A stretch of DNA of 64,000 bases from Sporosarcina luteola (GTDB lineage Bacteria; Bacillota; Bacilli; Bacillales_A; Planococcaceae), in assembly GCF_023715535.1 (NCBI RefSeq), contig NZ_JAMBOI010000003.1, forward strand, positions 248,001 through 312,000. The letters run 5' to 3'. This document shows positions 34,543 through 43,831 of this stretch, in pieces. The notes below the pieces were generated by a model. It was not told the DNA's origin. It made no database searches and saw nothing but the letters and a program-made list of their open reading frames with translations. Each line of letters begins with the position of its first letter. Positions within the stretch are counted from its first letter, which is position 1. The position numbers were made by a program, and so were the translations under genes.

Positions 34543-35367
34543 TCACAGCTTTGTCCGTACATCCCACAGTTCAGGGAAGAATTTATGGTCAAGGACGGAT
34601 TTCAGGTAGTCGACGCCTGATGAGCCGCCGGTGCCTGTTTTGAAGCCGATGATCCGCTCCACCGTTTTCATGTGGCGGAAGCGCCATTGCTGGTGGCTGT
34701 CTTCGATGTCGACGAGCTTTTCTGCGAGTTGGTACAAGTCCCAATAGCGGTCGACGTTGCGGTACACTTCGAGCCAGGCGGATGCCACAGTCGGATCGCC
34801 TGTGTATGTGACCAAAAAATCGCGATTCAGCAAGTCGGGATTGATCGGGAAGCCGGCGCGTGCAAGTGCGCGGATAGAGACGTCGTAAATACCCGGTGCC
34901 TCGAAGGCTATCTGCAATTCGCTTGCGAGCTCGGGGTCTTTCTCGTAAATTTTCAATATGTGCGGCTGTTTGTAGCCGAGCGCAAACTCGATCTTCCGGT
35001 TTTGGTAGGATTGGAAGCCCGATGCGCGTCCGAGGCTTTCGCGGAACTCCATGTATTCCGCTGGTGTTAATGTCGACAGGACATCCCACGCCTGGATGAT
35101 CTGCGTCTGTACCCGGGAGACGCGCGCCAGCATTTTGAACGCTTCCGGCAGTTCGTCTTTTTCAATCGATTCAATTGCCGTGTTCAGTTCATGCAAAATG
35201 AGTTTCATCCATAGCTCGCTCACTTGGTGGATGATGATGAATAGCATTTCATCGTGATGGCCGGATAACCGTTCCTGGCTTGAGAGCACTTTATCGAGGC
35301 GCAAATATTCTCCGTACGTCATATTGTCCCGGAAATCAGTATGAATTCCATTTTCTTTTTCACTCAT
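34543..35367 (-). CDS. kynA: Tryptophan 2,3-dioxygenase
   Basis: The 274-residue haem enzyme matches [38 protein letters not shown] (with a family-conserved His region), [24 protein letters not shown] and the haem-ligand region [15 protein letters not shown]. It opens the indole ring of tryptophan to N-formylkynurenine. Its ATG overlaps the kynB stop as ATGA, and the ribosome site AGGAGGTGG lies inside kynB. Last gene of kynUBA. Confidence 0.95.
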   Translation of the reverse strand: MSEKENGIHTDFRDNMTYGEYLRLDKVLSSQERLSGHHDEMLFIIIHQVSELWMKLILHELNTAIESIEKDELPEAFKMLARVSRVQTQIIQAWDVLSTLTPAEYMEFRESLGRASGFQSYQNRKIEFALGYKQPHILKIYEKDPELASELQIAFEAPGIYDVSIRALARAGFPINPDLLNRDFLVTYTGDPTVASAWLEVYRNVDRYWDLYQLAEKLVDIEDSHQQWRFRHMKTVERIIGFKTGTGGSSGVDYLKSVLDHKFFPELWDVRTKL

Positions 35368-35996
35368 GACGGCCACCTCCTAATTACTGCGCGTACCGGA
35401 CTTCCGTCTCCGCCTTCGATCGGCAGCGGCAAGGCAATCAGTTCATAGTCTCCCGGTTCAACTTTCTCCAAAACGATGTTCTCCAAAATGAGTACGTCAT
35501 TGTCATACAGCGAATGGTGGGCATCCAACGTCTTGCTATGCTCAGAGTCGACGGAAGGCGTATCAACGCCGATCAGCCTGACGCCTCGTTCTCTCAATAA
35601 AGGGCCAATATCCGCCCGCAAAACCGAATACGTCTCCGGGAAAACATCCGGATCAGGACGGCTTGACGTCTTCAATAAAATTCGTTCTACACCGCCGAAA
35701 TCAATTCCTTCCAAATCGGAGCGTCCAATGCTTTCCAACCCGGAAACATCGATGACACGTGCCTTTCCGATATAGACGTCTATCGGCAGCTCATGCACTT
35801 TCATACCGTTGTCGTCATAATGGAATGGCGCGTCAATATGCGTCCCCATATGCGTGCTCGTCGTTATCTTTCCGATATTGACGGAACCTGTTTCCGCTTT
35901 TGGGAACTCGACTTTGTAGGAAAACGGCGTATCTCCCGGCCATTCGGCGATTCCGTTATGCAGACGCTGCGAAATATCGATCCACTCCACCGTCAT
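35364..35996 (-). CDS. kynB: Kynurenine formamidase
   Basis: The 210-residue product is a cyclase-family formamidase with the zinc-binding motif [11 protein letters not shown] and the downstream [17 protein letters not shown]. It hydrolyses N-formylkynurenine to kynurenine and formate. It overlaps both neighbours by four bases. Confidence 0.94.
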   Translation of the reverse strand: MTVEWIDISQRLHNGIAEWPGDTPFSYKVEFPKAETGSVNIGKITTSTHMGTHIDAPFHYDDNGMKVHELPIDVYIGKARVIDVSGLESIGRSDLEGIDFGGVERILLKTSSRPDPDVFPETYSVLRADIGPLLRERGVRLIGVDTPSVDSEHSKTLDAHHSLYDNDVLILENIVLEKVEPGDYELIALPLPIEGGDGSPVRAVIRRWPS

Positions 35997-37264
35997 GCGA
36001 CAACACCTCTTTTATTCTCAAACTTTTCGTACCGCTTTTCATCCATGATCACTTTCAGCTTCTGAATTGTATGCCAGACGTCTTCAAACGTATTATAAAG
36101 GGCGACAGGAGCGAGTCGTATGCCATTCGGCGTGCGGAAGTCCGGAATGACGCCATCTTCTTTCAACGCCTTGCAAATGCGCGCCGCTTCCTTATGCTCG
36201 AGCAATACATGACCGCCGCGTGTTCCGTCAACCGGGTTGCCGATTGTGAAGTCCATTCCACCCAGCTCCTGTTCAATCAATTCGAGCATATAGCCCGTCA
36301 ACTCGAGCGATTTCGCACGGATTGCCGAGATGCCGACTTCCTCGAACATCTCGAGGGACCCGATAACTGGCGCCAAGCTTAGCACATGGGGCGTACCAAT
36401 TTGATAAGCGCCGGCGTCTAGCGCCGGATCCATCGTATGTTCCATATCGAATTGCGTTTCCTTTTTAGAACCGAACCATCCTGCAAGTCCCGGCACCTTG
36501 CCGAAATGCTGTTCATGGATAAACAGGCCGCCGACGGAGCCAGGGCCGCCGTTCAAATGCTTATACGTGCACCAGAATGCGAAATCCGTCCCCCAGTCGT
36601 GGAGCGAATGCTCGACTGCTCCGATGGAATGGCAAAGGTCGAAGCCGATCGGGATATTCCGTTCGTTCGCAGCCTTCGTCAATTTCTCCATATCGAGGAT
36701 TTGCCCGCTCCTATAGAGGACAGCAGGCAACACGATGAGCGCCACGTCATCTGTCATCGCGTCGATAATGTCGTCTTCAAGCAAATAGCGTCCGTCGCGG
36801 CTTTTGACACGGATGAGATGGGTGTCCGGATCATACCCTTTTTGTTGCAACTGGCTTTTCAGCGCATAAATATCCGATGGGAAATTCAATTCATCGGCGA
36901 GGATTTTTGTTTTATCGCCGTCAGGCTTGTAAAACGTGGAGACAAGCTGATGCAAGTTCGTCGTCGTAGAGCCCGTCGCAATGACTTCGCTCTTTAATCC
37001 CCCGACGAGCGGCGCCATTTTCTCCCCGACTTGTTCGGATAAATAAAACCAAGGATGCGCCCCTTCCGTCCATCCGTCAATGCCTAGCGTTTTCCAGGAA
37101 TCGAGCAAGTCATGCAACGTGCGCTCCGCCCTCTTGGACAATAAACCGAGCGAGTTGCCATCCATGTAGATTGTGTTTGCCGGTATGTAAAATTCGCTCC
37201 TATAGGAAGCGAGTTTGTCTTGTCGATCCCGTTCCTGTGCGTCTACTAAAGTGTGTTGTGTCAT
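35993..37264 (-). CDS. kynU: Kynureninase
   Basis: The 423-residue PLP enzyme matches Kyn[35 protein letters not shown] and the PLP Lys in [16 protein letters not shown]. It cleaves kynurenine to anthranilate and alanine. ATG 37264 follows GGGGGATCCGC. It is the first gene of kynUBA. The pathway as visible ends at anthranilate; no quinolinate genes are in the window. Confidence 0.95.
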   Translation of the reverse strand: MTQHTLVDAQERDRQDKLASYRSEFYIPANTIYMDGNSLGLLSKRAERTLHDLLDSWKTLGIDGWTEGAHPWFYLSEQVGEKMAPLVGGLKSEVIATGSTTTNLHQLVSTFYKPDGDKTKILADELNFPSDIYALKSQLQQKGYDPDTHLIRVKSRDGRYLLEDDIIDAMTDDVALIVLPAVLYRSGQILDMEKLTKAANERNIPIGFDLCHSIGAVEHSLHDWGTDFAFWCTYKHLNGGPGSVGGLFIHEQHFGKVPGLAGWFGSKKETQFDMEHTMDPALDAGAYQIGTPHVLSLAPVIGSLEMFEEVGISAIRAKSLELTGYMLELIEQELGGMDFTIGNPVDGTRGGHVLLEHKEAARICKALKEDGVIPDFRTPNGIRLAPVALYNTFEDVWHTIQKLKVIMDEKRYEKFENKRGVVA

Positions 37265-37380
37265 GCGGATCCCCCTTTTATCTTGGTAAGAAAAGCATAG
37301 CATATTCGCAGAAGGGTGGACATTCTGAATTTGTGGAAATATCAGGTATGCGTAAGGATTTTCGGTTAGCGTTGGGGATT

Positions 37381-37732
37381 GCTTTGGTCGCGGATTGGCT
37401 TGCTTTGAGCGCGGGGCGACTCACTTTGAGCGCCGATCGACTCACTGTGAGCGCGGGATGGCTCGCTTTGAGCGCAATTCGACTTGCTTTGAGCGCAGGA
37501 CGGCTTGCTTTGAGCGCGGAGCGGCTCACTTTGGACGCGAGGCGGCTTGCTTTGGACGCGGGATAGCTCGCTTTGGACGCGAGGTGGCTTGCTTTGGACG
37601 CGGAGCGGCTCGCTTTGGACGCGAGGATACCGACTTTGAGCGCGGGAGGCCTCTCTTTGAGCGCGGGGACAACGGCTCTGAGCGCGAGAGCGACGACTTT
37701 GAACGCGAGGCGGCTTGCTTTGGACGCGATTG
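37381..37732 (+). repeat. Tandem repeat array F, 21-bp period, heads CTTTGAGCGC and CTTTGGACGC
   Basis: The longest array, about 17 units of 21 bp, lies between the kynU promoter side and the desR terminator. Units start CTTTGAGCGCG or CTTTGGACGCG with single-base variants (CTGTGAGCGC, CTCTGAGCGC, CTTTGAACGC) and end in GC-rich variable bases, often GGCTTG or GGCTCG before the next head. It is much more GC-rich than the other arrays. Frames through it give artificial heptapeptides such as LALSAGR. Confidence 0.9.
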
Positions 37733-37743
37733 CCGGCAGGCAG

Positions 37744-37775
37744 AAAAAAAGGTAAAGGAAATAATTCCTTTACCC
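37744..37775 (-). terminator. Terminator of desKR
   Basis: On the minus strand GGTAAAGGAA and TTCCTTTACC form a ten-pair stem followed by seven T residues. Confidence 0.85.
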
Positions 37776-37786
37776 GTTAACACAAC

Positions 37787-38392
37787 CTATTTGAACCATC
37801 CTTTTTCCTTAAAACGAGATATCGCTTCGATTCGATTGCCGACCTCCAGCTTTTCAAGAATGACCGATATGTAGTTCCTCACCGTTCCTGGTGTTAAAAA
37901 CAGCTCACTCGCGATTTCTTTCGTCGTCTTTCCCTCTGCGACGAGGCCTAACACTTGGCTTTCGCGGTCGGTCAATGGATTTTCGGAGTCGCTCTCGTAC
38001 GCGATATCGACGAGCTCGGGTGCGTAGATCCGGCGTCCATCTTGAATCGCATGGATGGAATTGACAAGCTCTTCTATCGGACTGTCTTTCAATAAATAAC
38101 CGCGGACCTTGGCCTTTCGTGCGCGTTCGAAATAGCCCGCCCGCGCAAACGTCGTCAAAATGATGATCTTACAGTCCTTCCCTACAAGCTCCTCCGCCGC
38201 ATCCAAACCGGTCATGACCGGCATTTCAATATCCATGATGCAGATGTCGGGTTCATGCTCCTTCACGAGGCGGACCGCTTCCTCGCCGTTCCGCGCCATT
38301 CCGACGACTTTCATATCATCTTCCATATTCAAAAGGGAGCCCAATGCGCCTAACATCATTCCTTGGTCTTCCGCAATGACGATTCGTATCAT
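37787..38392 (-). CDS. desR: Cold-responsive response regulator DesR
   Basis: The 201-residue NarL/LuxR-type regulator has an N-terminal receiver (phospho-Asp in ICIMDIEMP) and a C-terminal helix-turn-helix (LTDRESQVLGLVAEGKTTKE). It lies four bases after desK, and the sequence is close to DesR of B. subtilis, which activates des when DesK senses an ordered membrane. Confidence 0.92.
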   Translation of the reverse strand: MIRIVIAEDQGMMLGALGSLLNMEDDMKVVGMARNGEEAVRLVKEHEPDICIMDIEMPVMTGLDAAEELVGKDCKIIILTTFARAGYFERARKAKVRGYLLKDSPIEELVNSIHAIQDGRRIYAPELVDIAYESDSENPLTDRESQVLGLVAEGKTTKEIASELFLTPGTVRNYISVILEKLEVGNRIEAISRFKEKGWFK

Positions 38393-38395
38393 GAC

Positions 38396-39520
38396 TTACC
38401 CCTCCTCCACTTGATGTGTAATGACGACCGGAATCCGGATCGTCAATGTTGTTCCGTTCCCCTCTTCGATTTCAAGCGAGCCGTTCACGAATTCAAGACG
38501 TTCACGCATGCCTTTCAGTCCCGTGCTGACTGATTTTACCGCTTTCATCCCTTTTCCGTTATCATGGACGATAATCGACATTTCATCTTCCTTCTGCTTG
38601 AAAATAACATTGCAAACTGTCGCTTCGCTATGCTTTACAACATTCGTCACCGCCTCCTTCAGACACATGCCGAGGACATTTTCAAAGTTTGACGGAATAT
38701 GGGTTACAGCCGGATCTCCTTCGATCCTCAATTCGATTTCCGCGGCAGCTAGTATTTGGCGGGCGCGCATCACTTCATCCACAAGCCTTGTTGCACGCAT
38801 ATCCGCCACAAGCTCACGCACTTCCTTCAGTGCTGTGCTTACCGTTTGGCGGATGTCGTTCAGTTCTTTCTCCGCCTCTTCCGGATTTTTTGAAATCAAT
38901 CTTCGGGCCAAGTCGCTTTTCAATCCGATCATCGATAATTTCTGCCCGAGTGTGTCATGCAGGTCCCTTGCGATTCGCTCCCGTTCTTCCAGCAAGATCA
39001 ATTCTGAAATGCGATCATTCGCATCCTCCAACTGATCTTCTAGTCTTTCGCGCTTGCTTCGATTGTACAGATTAAATGGAAGCAGGATAACGCCGATCAC
39101 CGTTATGAGAATAAAGTGGACTTGCGGTAAAAAGAGGTTGATCTCCAGGAAAAACCCTGTGACAATCGCACCAACCGTAAAAAAGATATGAAGGCCATAC
39201 ATGATGAAGAATCCTACCGTTGATCTGATATTCCCGATGAAAAACGCAGTGAAGATGGACAGGTAGACGTATCCGAATAAAAGTGTCATAACGATATTGA
39301 TGACGATTTCGAAGCTGACCCACATATAGACGAGGCCGCTTTTTGATTTGATTGAAAAGAAATAGGAGATGAAGAAAAGTACTAATAGTCCGGTTCCGAC
39401 TGAAATTCCGACAGCAGACCATGTACGAAAAATGAAAAAGAACGGCAATAGGCAAAAAACGACCCATGCGTAAATACTGAGCCACCGATTTTTCGGGAAA
39501 ATACTATACCATTTTTGCAT
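38396..39520 (-). CDS. desK: Membrane-fluidity sensor histidine kinase DesK
   Basis: The 374-residue product has about five N-terminal membrane spans, a HisKA_3 domain with the phospho-acceptor in ERERIARDLHDTLGQKLS and an HATPase domain (VKHSEATV, HDNGKGMK). Layout and position beside desR and des match DesK, the thermosensor that acts as phosphatase when the membrane is fluid and as kinase in the cold. ATG 39520 gives the usual N terminus; longer in-frame starts exist. Confidence 0.92.
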   Translation of the reverse strand: MQKWYSIFPKNRWLSIYAWVVFCLLPFFFIFRTWSAVGISVGTGLLVLFFISYFFSIKSKSGLVYMWVSFEIVINIVMTLLFGYVYLSIFTAFFIGNIRSTVGFFIMYGLHIFFTVGAIVTGFFLEINLFLPQVHFILITVIGVILLPFNLYNRSKRERLEDQLEDANDRISELILLEERERIARDLHDTLGQKLSMIGLKSDLARRLISKNPEEAEKELNDIRQTVSTALKEVRELVADMRATRLVDEVMRARQILAAAEIELRIEGDPAVTHIPSNFENVLGMCLKEAVTNVVKHSEATVCNVIFKQKEDEMSIIVHDNGKGMKAVKSVSTGLKGMRERLEFVNGSLEIEEGNGTTLTIRIPVVITHQVEEG

Positions 39521-39552
39521 CCATTTCACCGTCCTGTTTCTTCCATTGTACC

Positions 39553-39590
39553 AAAAACACACAGCCGCCTCATAGGAAGGCGGCTGCGTC
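39553..39590 (-). terminator. Terminator or attenuator between des and desK
   Basis: On the minus strand GCAGCCGCCT and AGGCGGCTGT form a stem followed by GTTTTT, right after des. It would let the desaturase be made in excess over its sensor and regulator. Confidence 0.8.
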
Positions 39591-39593
39591 TTA

Positions 39594-40655
39594 TTATTTA
39601 CTGTCAAAGCTTGTTTGTTTCCGTTTCAATTCATTCAAATCGATGCTTGGCGTAGCTCGTTTGACTGCACTTTTCACTTCTTTGAATGTGATAAACCGTT
39701 TATTATTCGGATCATAAAGTTTGTAACGGAGTGATTCCAAGCTTGTTTTGATATTGATTGTCGTCGCCATTTGAAGCGGCGGTGTTGATTCGTGTGCTAG
39801 TTCCAAGTTATAGTTCGGTACTCGCGGAGCCAAATGATGGACGTGGTGGAAGCCGATGTTGCCTGTCGCCCATTGGAGGACTTTCGGCAATTTGTAATAC
39901 GAGCTGCCTTCCACTGCCGCCTTTACATAATCCCATTCGGATTCCTCTTCGAAATAAGAGTCCTCGAATGTGTGCTGGATGTAGAACAGCCAAATGCCGA
40001 GCGCTGCTGCGACAAACATGATCGAGCCTTGAACGATGAGGAATGCCTGCCAGCCGACGAGCCATACCATACATGCATAGAGCGCGACGAGAACGACATT
40101 CGTCAAATATGTGTTGTTCCGTTCTTTAGAGCGTGCATCTTTTCGGTTGACCCTGCCTGTAATGAGTACCAAATATAACGGTCCGAATCCGAACATGACA
40201 AGGGGATTCCGGTAGCATCGATACTTGAATTTCACCCAATTTGATGCTTCAAGATATTCTTCAACCGTCATGACCCAAATGTCACCGACTCCCCGCTTAT
40301 CCAAGTTGGAGCTTGTCGCATGGTGAATCGCATGCTCGCGTTTCCATTTCTCATATGGAAACAGCGTGAGGATGCCTGTAATCGTACCGATAATATCATT
40401 CGCTTTTTTATTCTTGAAGAATGAACCATGCGTGCAGTCGTGGAAAATGATGAATGTCCGTACGACAAAGCCCGCTGTGAGAATTGCAATTCCGATCGTC
40501 AACCAAATTGATACCGACAAGCTCTGATACGCCAAAAACCATAGAATAAATATAGGCGGAACCGTATTGATCAATTGGATGACACTCTTTTTTAAATCCG
40601 ATTTGGCATAAGGTGCAACATTCTTGTGCAACTGCTTCGTTTTTTCCTTGCTCAT
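39594..40655 (-). CDS. des: Acyl-lipid desaturase Des
   Basis: The 353-residue membrane enzyme has the three His boxes HDCTHGSF, HAIHHAT and HHVHHLAP of acyl-lipid desaturases and several membrane spans. In B. subtilis Des puts a double bond at position 5 of membrane lipid acyl chains on cold shock. It is the first gene before desKR, with a strong GAGGAGG site. Confidence 0.93.
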   Translation of the reverse strand: MSKEKTKQLHKNVAPYAKSDLKKSVIQLINTVPPIFILWFLAYQSLSVSIWLTIGIAILTAGFVVRTFIIFHDCTHGSFFKNKKANDIIGTITGILTLFPYEKWKREHAIHHATSSNLDKRGVGDIWVMTVEEYLEASNWVKFKYRCYRNPLVMFGFGPLYLVLITGRVNRKDARSKERNNTYLTNVVLVALYACMVWLVGWQAFLIVQGSIMFVAAALGIWLFYIQHTFEDSYFEEESEWDYVKAAVEGSSYYKLPKVLQWATGNIGFHHVHHLAPRVPNYNLELAHESTPPLQMATTINIKTSLESLRYKLYDPNNKRFITFKEVKSAVKRATPSIDLNELKRKQTSFDSK

Positions 40656-40722
40656 TGTAAAACGCCTCCTCGATAATTTTCCTTATTTCCATACTAGTAT
40701 GCTTACCCATTCTGCAGAATAG

Positions 40723-40757
40723 ATGAACGTCATAACTATTCATATGACAAGTGTCAT
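40723..40757 (-). promoter_or_regulatory. Putative DesR operator upstream of des
   Basis: Two palindrome-like elements, ATGACAAGTGTCAT (40744-40757) and ATGAACGTCAT (40723-40733), have centres about 22 bases apart, on the same helix face, 70-100 bases before the des start codon. DesR binds two adjacent imperfect palindromes there in B. subtilis. The assignment is by position and symmetry. Confidence 0.55.
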
Positions 40758-40785
40758 TTTTTGTGAAGAGATTCACATGAACCCA

Positions 40786-40820
40786 CAAAAAAACAGACAT
40801 CCCATTAAGAGATGCCTGCA
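40786..40820 (-). terminator. Terminator of the ytxJ-like gene
   Basis: On the minus strand CAGGCATCTC and GGGATGTCTG (with wobbles) are followed by seven T residues. Confidence 0.75.
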
Positions 40821-40824
40821 TTCT

Positions 40825-41151
40825 TCATCCGTTAGATTCGACAGCTGCTTTAATATTGGATTGGCTGATTTCATAGTGGCTCGCATGCCATACCGCCTCG
40901 CCATCCTTCAGTAAGAAAAGCTGCGGGCTTTCATGCTGAATGCTCAATTCGCTTTCGATGTCATTTGACAGTCGGCGGCTTCTTTGGACAATCAGATAGT
41001 ATTTCGGGATATCCGTTTCGAACTGGTCAAACGCACGGTATCCAGCCGCACTTATCGGGCACGTCGAGCTATGTTTAATTAAGAAGACGGGTTCTTTTTG
41101 AGACTGATTGCGTAGTTGTTCCCATTCTTCCATGGATCGAATCTCTTTCAT
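40825..41151 (-). CDS. ytxJ: Bacillithiol system protein YtxJ
   Basis: The 108-residue thioredoxin-fold protein carries the single-cysteine motif HSSTCPISAAG and ends in a short helix. This is the DUF2847/YtxJ family, thought to act as a bacilliredoxin in Bacillales that make bacillithiol. It stands alone between terminators. Confidence 0.88.
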   Translation of the reverse strand: MKEIRSMEEWEQLRNQSQKEPVFLIKHSSTCPISAAGYRAFDQFETDIPKYYLIVQRSRRLSNDIESELSIQHESPQLFLLKDGEAVWHASHYEISQSNIKAAVESNG

Positions 41152-41227
41152 TAGATGTCTCTCCTTTCTCTAAGTGAAGGTTCTTTCCCGTTGTGTATAG
41201 GCGGTCGATAGTTCGCCTTATTGATTT

Positions 41228-41791
41228 CTATACCCCTTTGTTGCCAGGCAAATCTTTCCTGTGGGCGAATAAAAGCAAAAGTACGACAAGGATGGCGACA
41301 ACCGTTTGCGGCCATTCCTTCGTTAATCCGAACAGGAAAAGCGGTGACAGTGCCATTGCGCTTACTCCAGCGGCTGTGAAGTTTTTCAGAAATGGATAAA
41401 GGACGAGGAATGCAACTACAAAACAGGCGACAACTAGCGGGTTAACTGCAAGCATTCCGCCAATGAACGTCGATACCCCTTGCCCGCCGCGGAACTTGTA
41501 GATGACCGGGTAAATATGCCCTGCCATTACGGCAAGAACGCACATCAGTTGCAGCCATTCGTCCATCCCCATCCATTTGGCAATCAATACGATGATGATG
41601 CCTTTTAGTGCATCCACAATGAACGTTAATACAAAAGCGGTCTTGCCAAGCACTCTTCCCGCATTGCGCGCTCCCGGATTTCCGCTGCCTGATAAGCGGA
41701 TGTTTTGTCCGAACAACAATTTACCGATGACAGTTGCCATCAGCAAATTGCCAATCAAATATGCGCAGATGAGCAATACCGCTACTTCCAT
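41228..41791 (-). CDS. plsY: Glycerol-3-phosphate acyltransferase PlsY
   Basis: The 187-residue membrane protein has PlsY motifs: SGSGNPGARNAGRVLG (motif 1) and GHIYPVIYKFRGGQGVSTFI (motif 2), plus multiple membrane spans. It transfers acyl groups from acyl phosphate to glycerol 3-phosphate, the first step of phospholipid synthesis. The usual partner genes are not adjacent, so a second copy elsewhere is possible. Confidence 0.88.
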   Translation of the reverse strand: MEVAVLLICAYLIGNLLMATVIGKLLFGQNIRLSGSGNPGARNAGRVLGKTAFVLTFIVDALKGIIIVLIAKWMGMDEWLQLMCVLAVMAGHIYPVIYKFRGGQGVSTFIGGMLAVNPLVVACFVVAFLVLYPFLKNFTAAGVSAMALSPLFLFGLTKEWPQTVVAILVVLLLLFAHRKDLPGNKGV

Positions 41792-41877
41792 TCATTCCCA
41801 CCCCACTTTCCTACTTTACAATATGCACCACACTGCCTTTTCCTGTACAATATGTCGCAGAAGAGAGGATGATCTAG

Positions 41878-42534
41878 TTGAAGGAATCACCAATTCGCCC
41901 TTCTGTGGCCATCATTTTATGTATTGTTTTCGGTAGTGCCTTTGCTTTCCTAGTCACAGCGATTCTCAGCGATATGGTCGGCGGATTTGACAGATCGGTC
42001 ATTGATGCCATGCAAGGGCTGGAAGCGTCTTGGTTGACGTCAATTATGCTCGCTTTTACATTCATCGGCTCCACGAAAGTCGTCATGCTCCTTACCATCG
42101 CATTGACCGTTCTTCTACTATGGAAGTTCAGCTCTAGAAGCCAAGCCTACTTCTTTTTCTTTACAATGATCGGGACCATTATATTGTTCCAAGCTTTGAA
42201 GCTCATTTTTAAAAGGCCTCGTCCTGAGTTCCATCGTCTCACTGAAGTGGGTGGCTACAGCTTTCCGAGCGGTCATGCGATGATGGCCTTCAGTCTCTAC
42301 CTGCTATTCATTTATTTGCTATGGCGTCATATACAATCGACTGCAGGCAGGACCGCTTTGGTGGCCTTTGCTATTTTCATGTTCATCATGATTTCCGCGA
42401 GCCGCATCTATCTAGGCGTCCATTTTCCGAGCGACATCCTCGGAGGCATGATTGCAAGCGCATTTTGGCTTACACTTACGTTGTTACTGTTCGTCCTATT
42501 TCAGAAACGGAAGAAACGCAGCCTCGTCGACTGA
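41878..42534 (+). CDS. PAP2-family membrane phosphatase
   Basis: The 218-residue membrane protein has the three PAP2 motifs: KLIFKRPRP, YSFPSGHAM and SRIYLGVHFPSD. Such enzymes dephosphorylate lipid phosphates such as phosphatidic acid, PGP or undecaprenyl diphosphate. It starts at TTG 41878 after AGAGGATG, divergent from plsY. Confidence 0.88.
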   Translation: MKESPIRPSVAIILCIVFGSAFAFLVTAILSDMVGGFDRSVIDAMQGLEASWLTSIMLAFTFIGSTKVVMLLTIALTVLLLWKFSSRSQAYFFFFTMIGTIILFQALKLIFKRPRPEFHRLTEVGGYSFPSGHAMMAFSLYLLFIYLLWRHIQSTAGRTALVAFAIFMFIMISASRIYLGVHFPSDILGGMIASAFWLTLTLLLFVLFQKRKKRSLVD

Positions 42535-42545
42535 CGAGGCTATTT

Positions 42546-43103
42546 TCATTCGGTGAATTTAGCCGTTTCCTCGTCGGATAAAATCCGCGGTTCGAAGTTC
42601 CCTACTTCCATATAGTCAACGCGCTCATCCACCGCAATTTTGAAAACATATGGATCACTTGTCTTTTCGATTGATTGGACGTTCGATTGCATTTTTACGT
42701 AATAGCCCTTCACTTCCTGCTCCACCCAAAATGGCACATCTCCTCTTGGGTCCACTGCATCCTCCTTTTCCTTTTCCTCCCGCTCTTCTTCCCATTGCCG
42801 CTTCGCTTCAGGATCCATGTGGAAATAAATCTTCTGCAAGGTATCAATGACTTCCCCGAAACCGATAATCAGCAACCCACAGAGAAAATGCGTAGCGATA
42901 ATTCCGAGAAACGCAAACAACGCAGTGCCTGTAAGTCCGCCCGCATGCTGCATTTCACCCCACTCACTCATGAACTGGCCCCCTACTTGCACCATCATAA
43001 ACAAAGAGATGATGCCTTGGATGAGGCCCCACCCCATCACGACAACTCCGGCAATCTTAATGATATATCCGATGAAACTCTGTTTCATAAACAAGTTGTT
43101 CAA
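42546..43103 (-). CDS. Membrane protein of unknown function
   Basis: The product of about 185 residues has two hydrophobic segments (IGYIIKIAGVVVMGWGLIQG and LTGTALFAFLGIIATHFLCG) and a long charged C-terminal half starting with EEEREEKEKEDAV. No family is recognised. The start is uncertain: TTG 43103 has GGGAGAG nine bases upstream, while GTG 43112 overlaps that site. Confidence 0.65.
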   Translation of the reverse strand: MNNLFMKQSFIGYIIKIAGVVVMGWGLIQGIISLFMMVQVGGQFMSEWGEMQHAGGLTGTALFAFLGIIATHFLCGLLIIGFGEVIDTLQKIYFHMDPEAKRQWEEEREEKEKEDAVDPRGDVPFWVEQEVKGYYVKMQSNVQSIEKTSDPYVFKIAVDERVDYMEVGNFEPRILSDEETAKFTE

Positions 43104-43186
43104 CGTGACCACTCTCCCATTTTAATTTCCACCTATCTTGTGTACGATTGAGAGATATGGATAGTTTCATTATGAGGAGGAATGAC

Positions 43187-43516
43187 ATGCTTCCATTTAC
43201 AGAAAGGGTTGTGCAGATCATCGGGGACATCCCTGCAGGCAAGGTCATGACATATGGACAAGTAGCAAGCGCAGCAGGAAGTCCACGAGGCGCAAGACAG
43301 GTCGTCAGGATCCTCCATTCGATGAGCTCCAAATACGATTTGCCATGGCATCGTATCATCAATGCGCAAGGCGGCATCTCAACCCCATCCGATCGGGAAG
43401 AAAAAGGCGGTTTGCAGCGGGAGTTGCTAGAGGCGGAAGGCGTGAAATTCTTGCCAAACGGTAAAGTGGATCTGCAAGTCTATCGGTGGTTTCCTGAAGA
43501 GGAATTCATGTGGTGA
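43187..43516 (+). CDS. Alkyltransferase-like (ATL) DNA-repair protein
   Basis: The 109-residue product resembles the DNA-binding domain of O6-alkylguanine transferases but reads PWHRII where the active cysteine would be (PCHRV), the mark of ATL proteins. ATLs bind O6-alkylguanine and hand it to nucleotide excision repair. Other visible parts are GKVMTYGQVASAAG and GARQVVRIL. ATG 43187 follows GAGGAGG; an earlier ATG at 43148 has no site. Confidence 0.88.
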   Translation: MLPFTERVVQIIGDIPAGKVMTYGQVASAAGSPRGARQVVRILHSMSSKYDLPWHRIINAQGGISTPSDREEKGGLQRELLEAEGVKFLPNGKVDLQVYRWFPEEEFMW

Positions 43517-43519
43517 AAT

Positions 43520-43741
43520 TCAAATGGCCTGCCGTTCACGACTTACAACACGTTGGATGGACAAGACCCGGTCTATTTTGAACGTACGTTTTTCATGACG
43601 CAGATGGCAGTAGGCCGTGAATGAATCGATGCCGACTGCCAGGATGCGCACGCGTCTCTTCGTCAGTGCGCCATCCGCCCCCATATAGATCATTTCAGCC
43701 AATTCATGGCGTTGGCATATCTTGAGTAAAGCCTGTCGCAT
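43520..43741 (-). CDS. Small WYL-domain-like protein
   Basis: The 73-residue product reads [20 protein letters not shown]...[20 protein letters not shown], which fits the core of a WYL domain standing alone without a helix-turn-helix. Stand-alone short WYL proteins occur in Bacillales with unknown role; the domain binds nucleic acid or nucleotides in other proteins. ATG 43741 follows GGAGATG. Confidence 0.65.
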   Translation of the reverse strand: MRQALLKICQRHELAEMIYMGADGALTKRRVRILAVGIDSFTAYCHLRHEKRTFKIDRVLSIQRVVSRERQAI

Positions 43742-43831
43742 AGCTGTCATCTCCGTTCGGAACATTTGTTCTCATTATATGCGAACAGTTGGAGAAAAAC
43801 AACTAGTTTTCATTTGAAAGGGGTGAGTAAT

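Noticed and set aside
37395-37874. Open frames through array F (and likewise through A, B, D and E) as repeat proteins
   Set aside because: They exist only because 21 is a multiple of three. All frames on both strands stay open for the same reason, starts lack ribosome sites, and 20-bp arrays break the frames.
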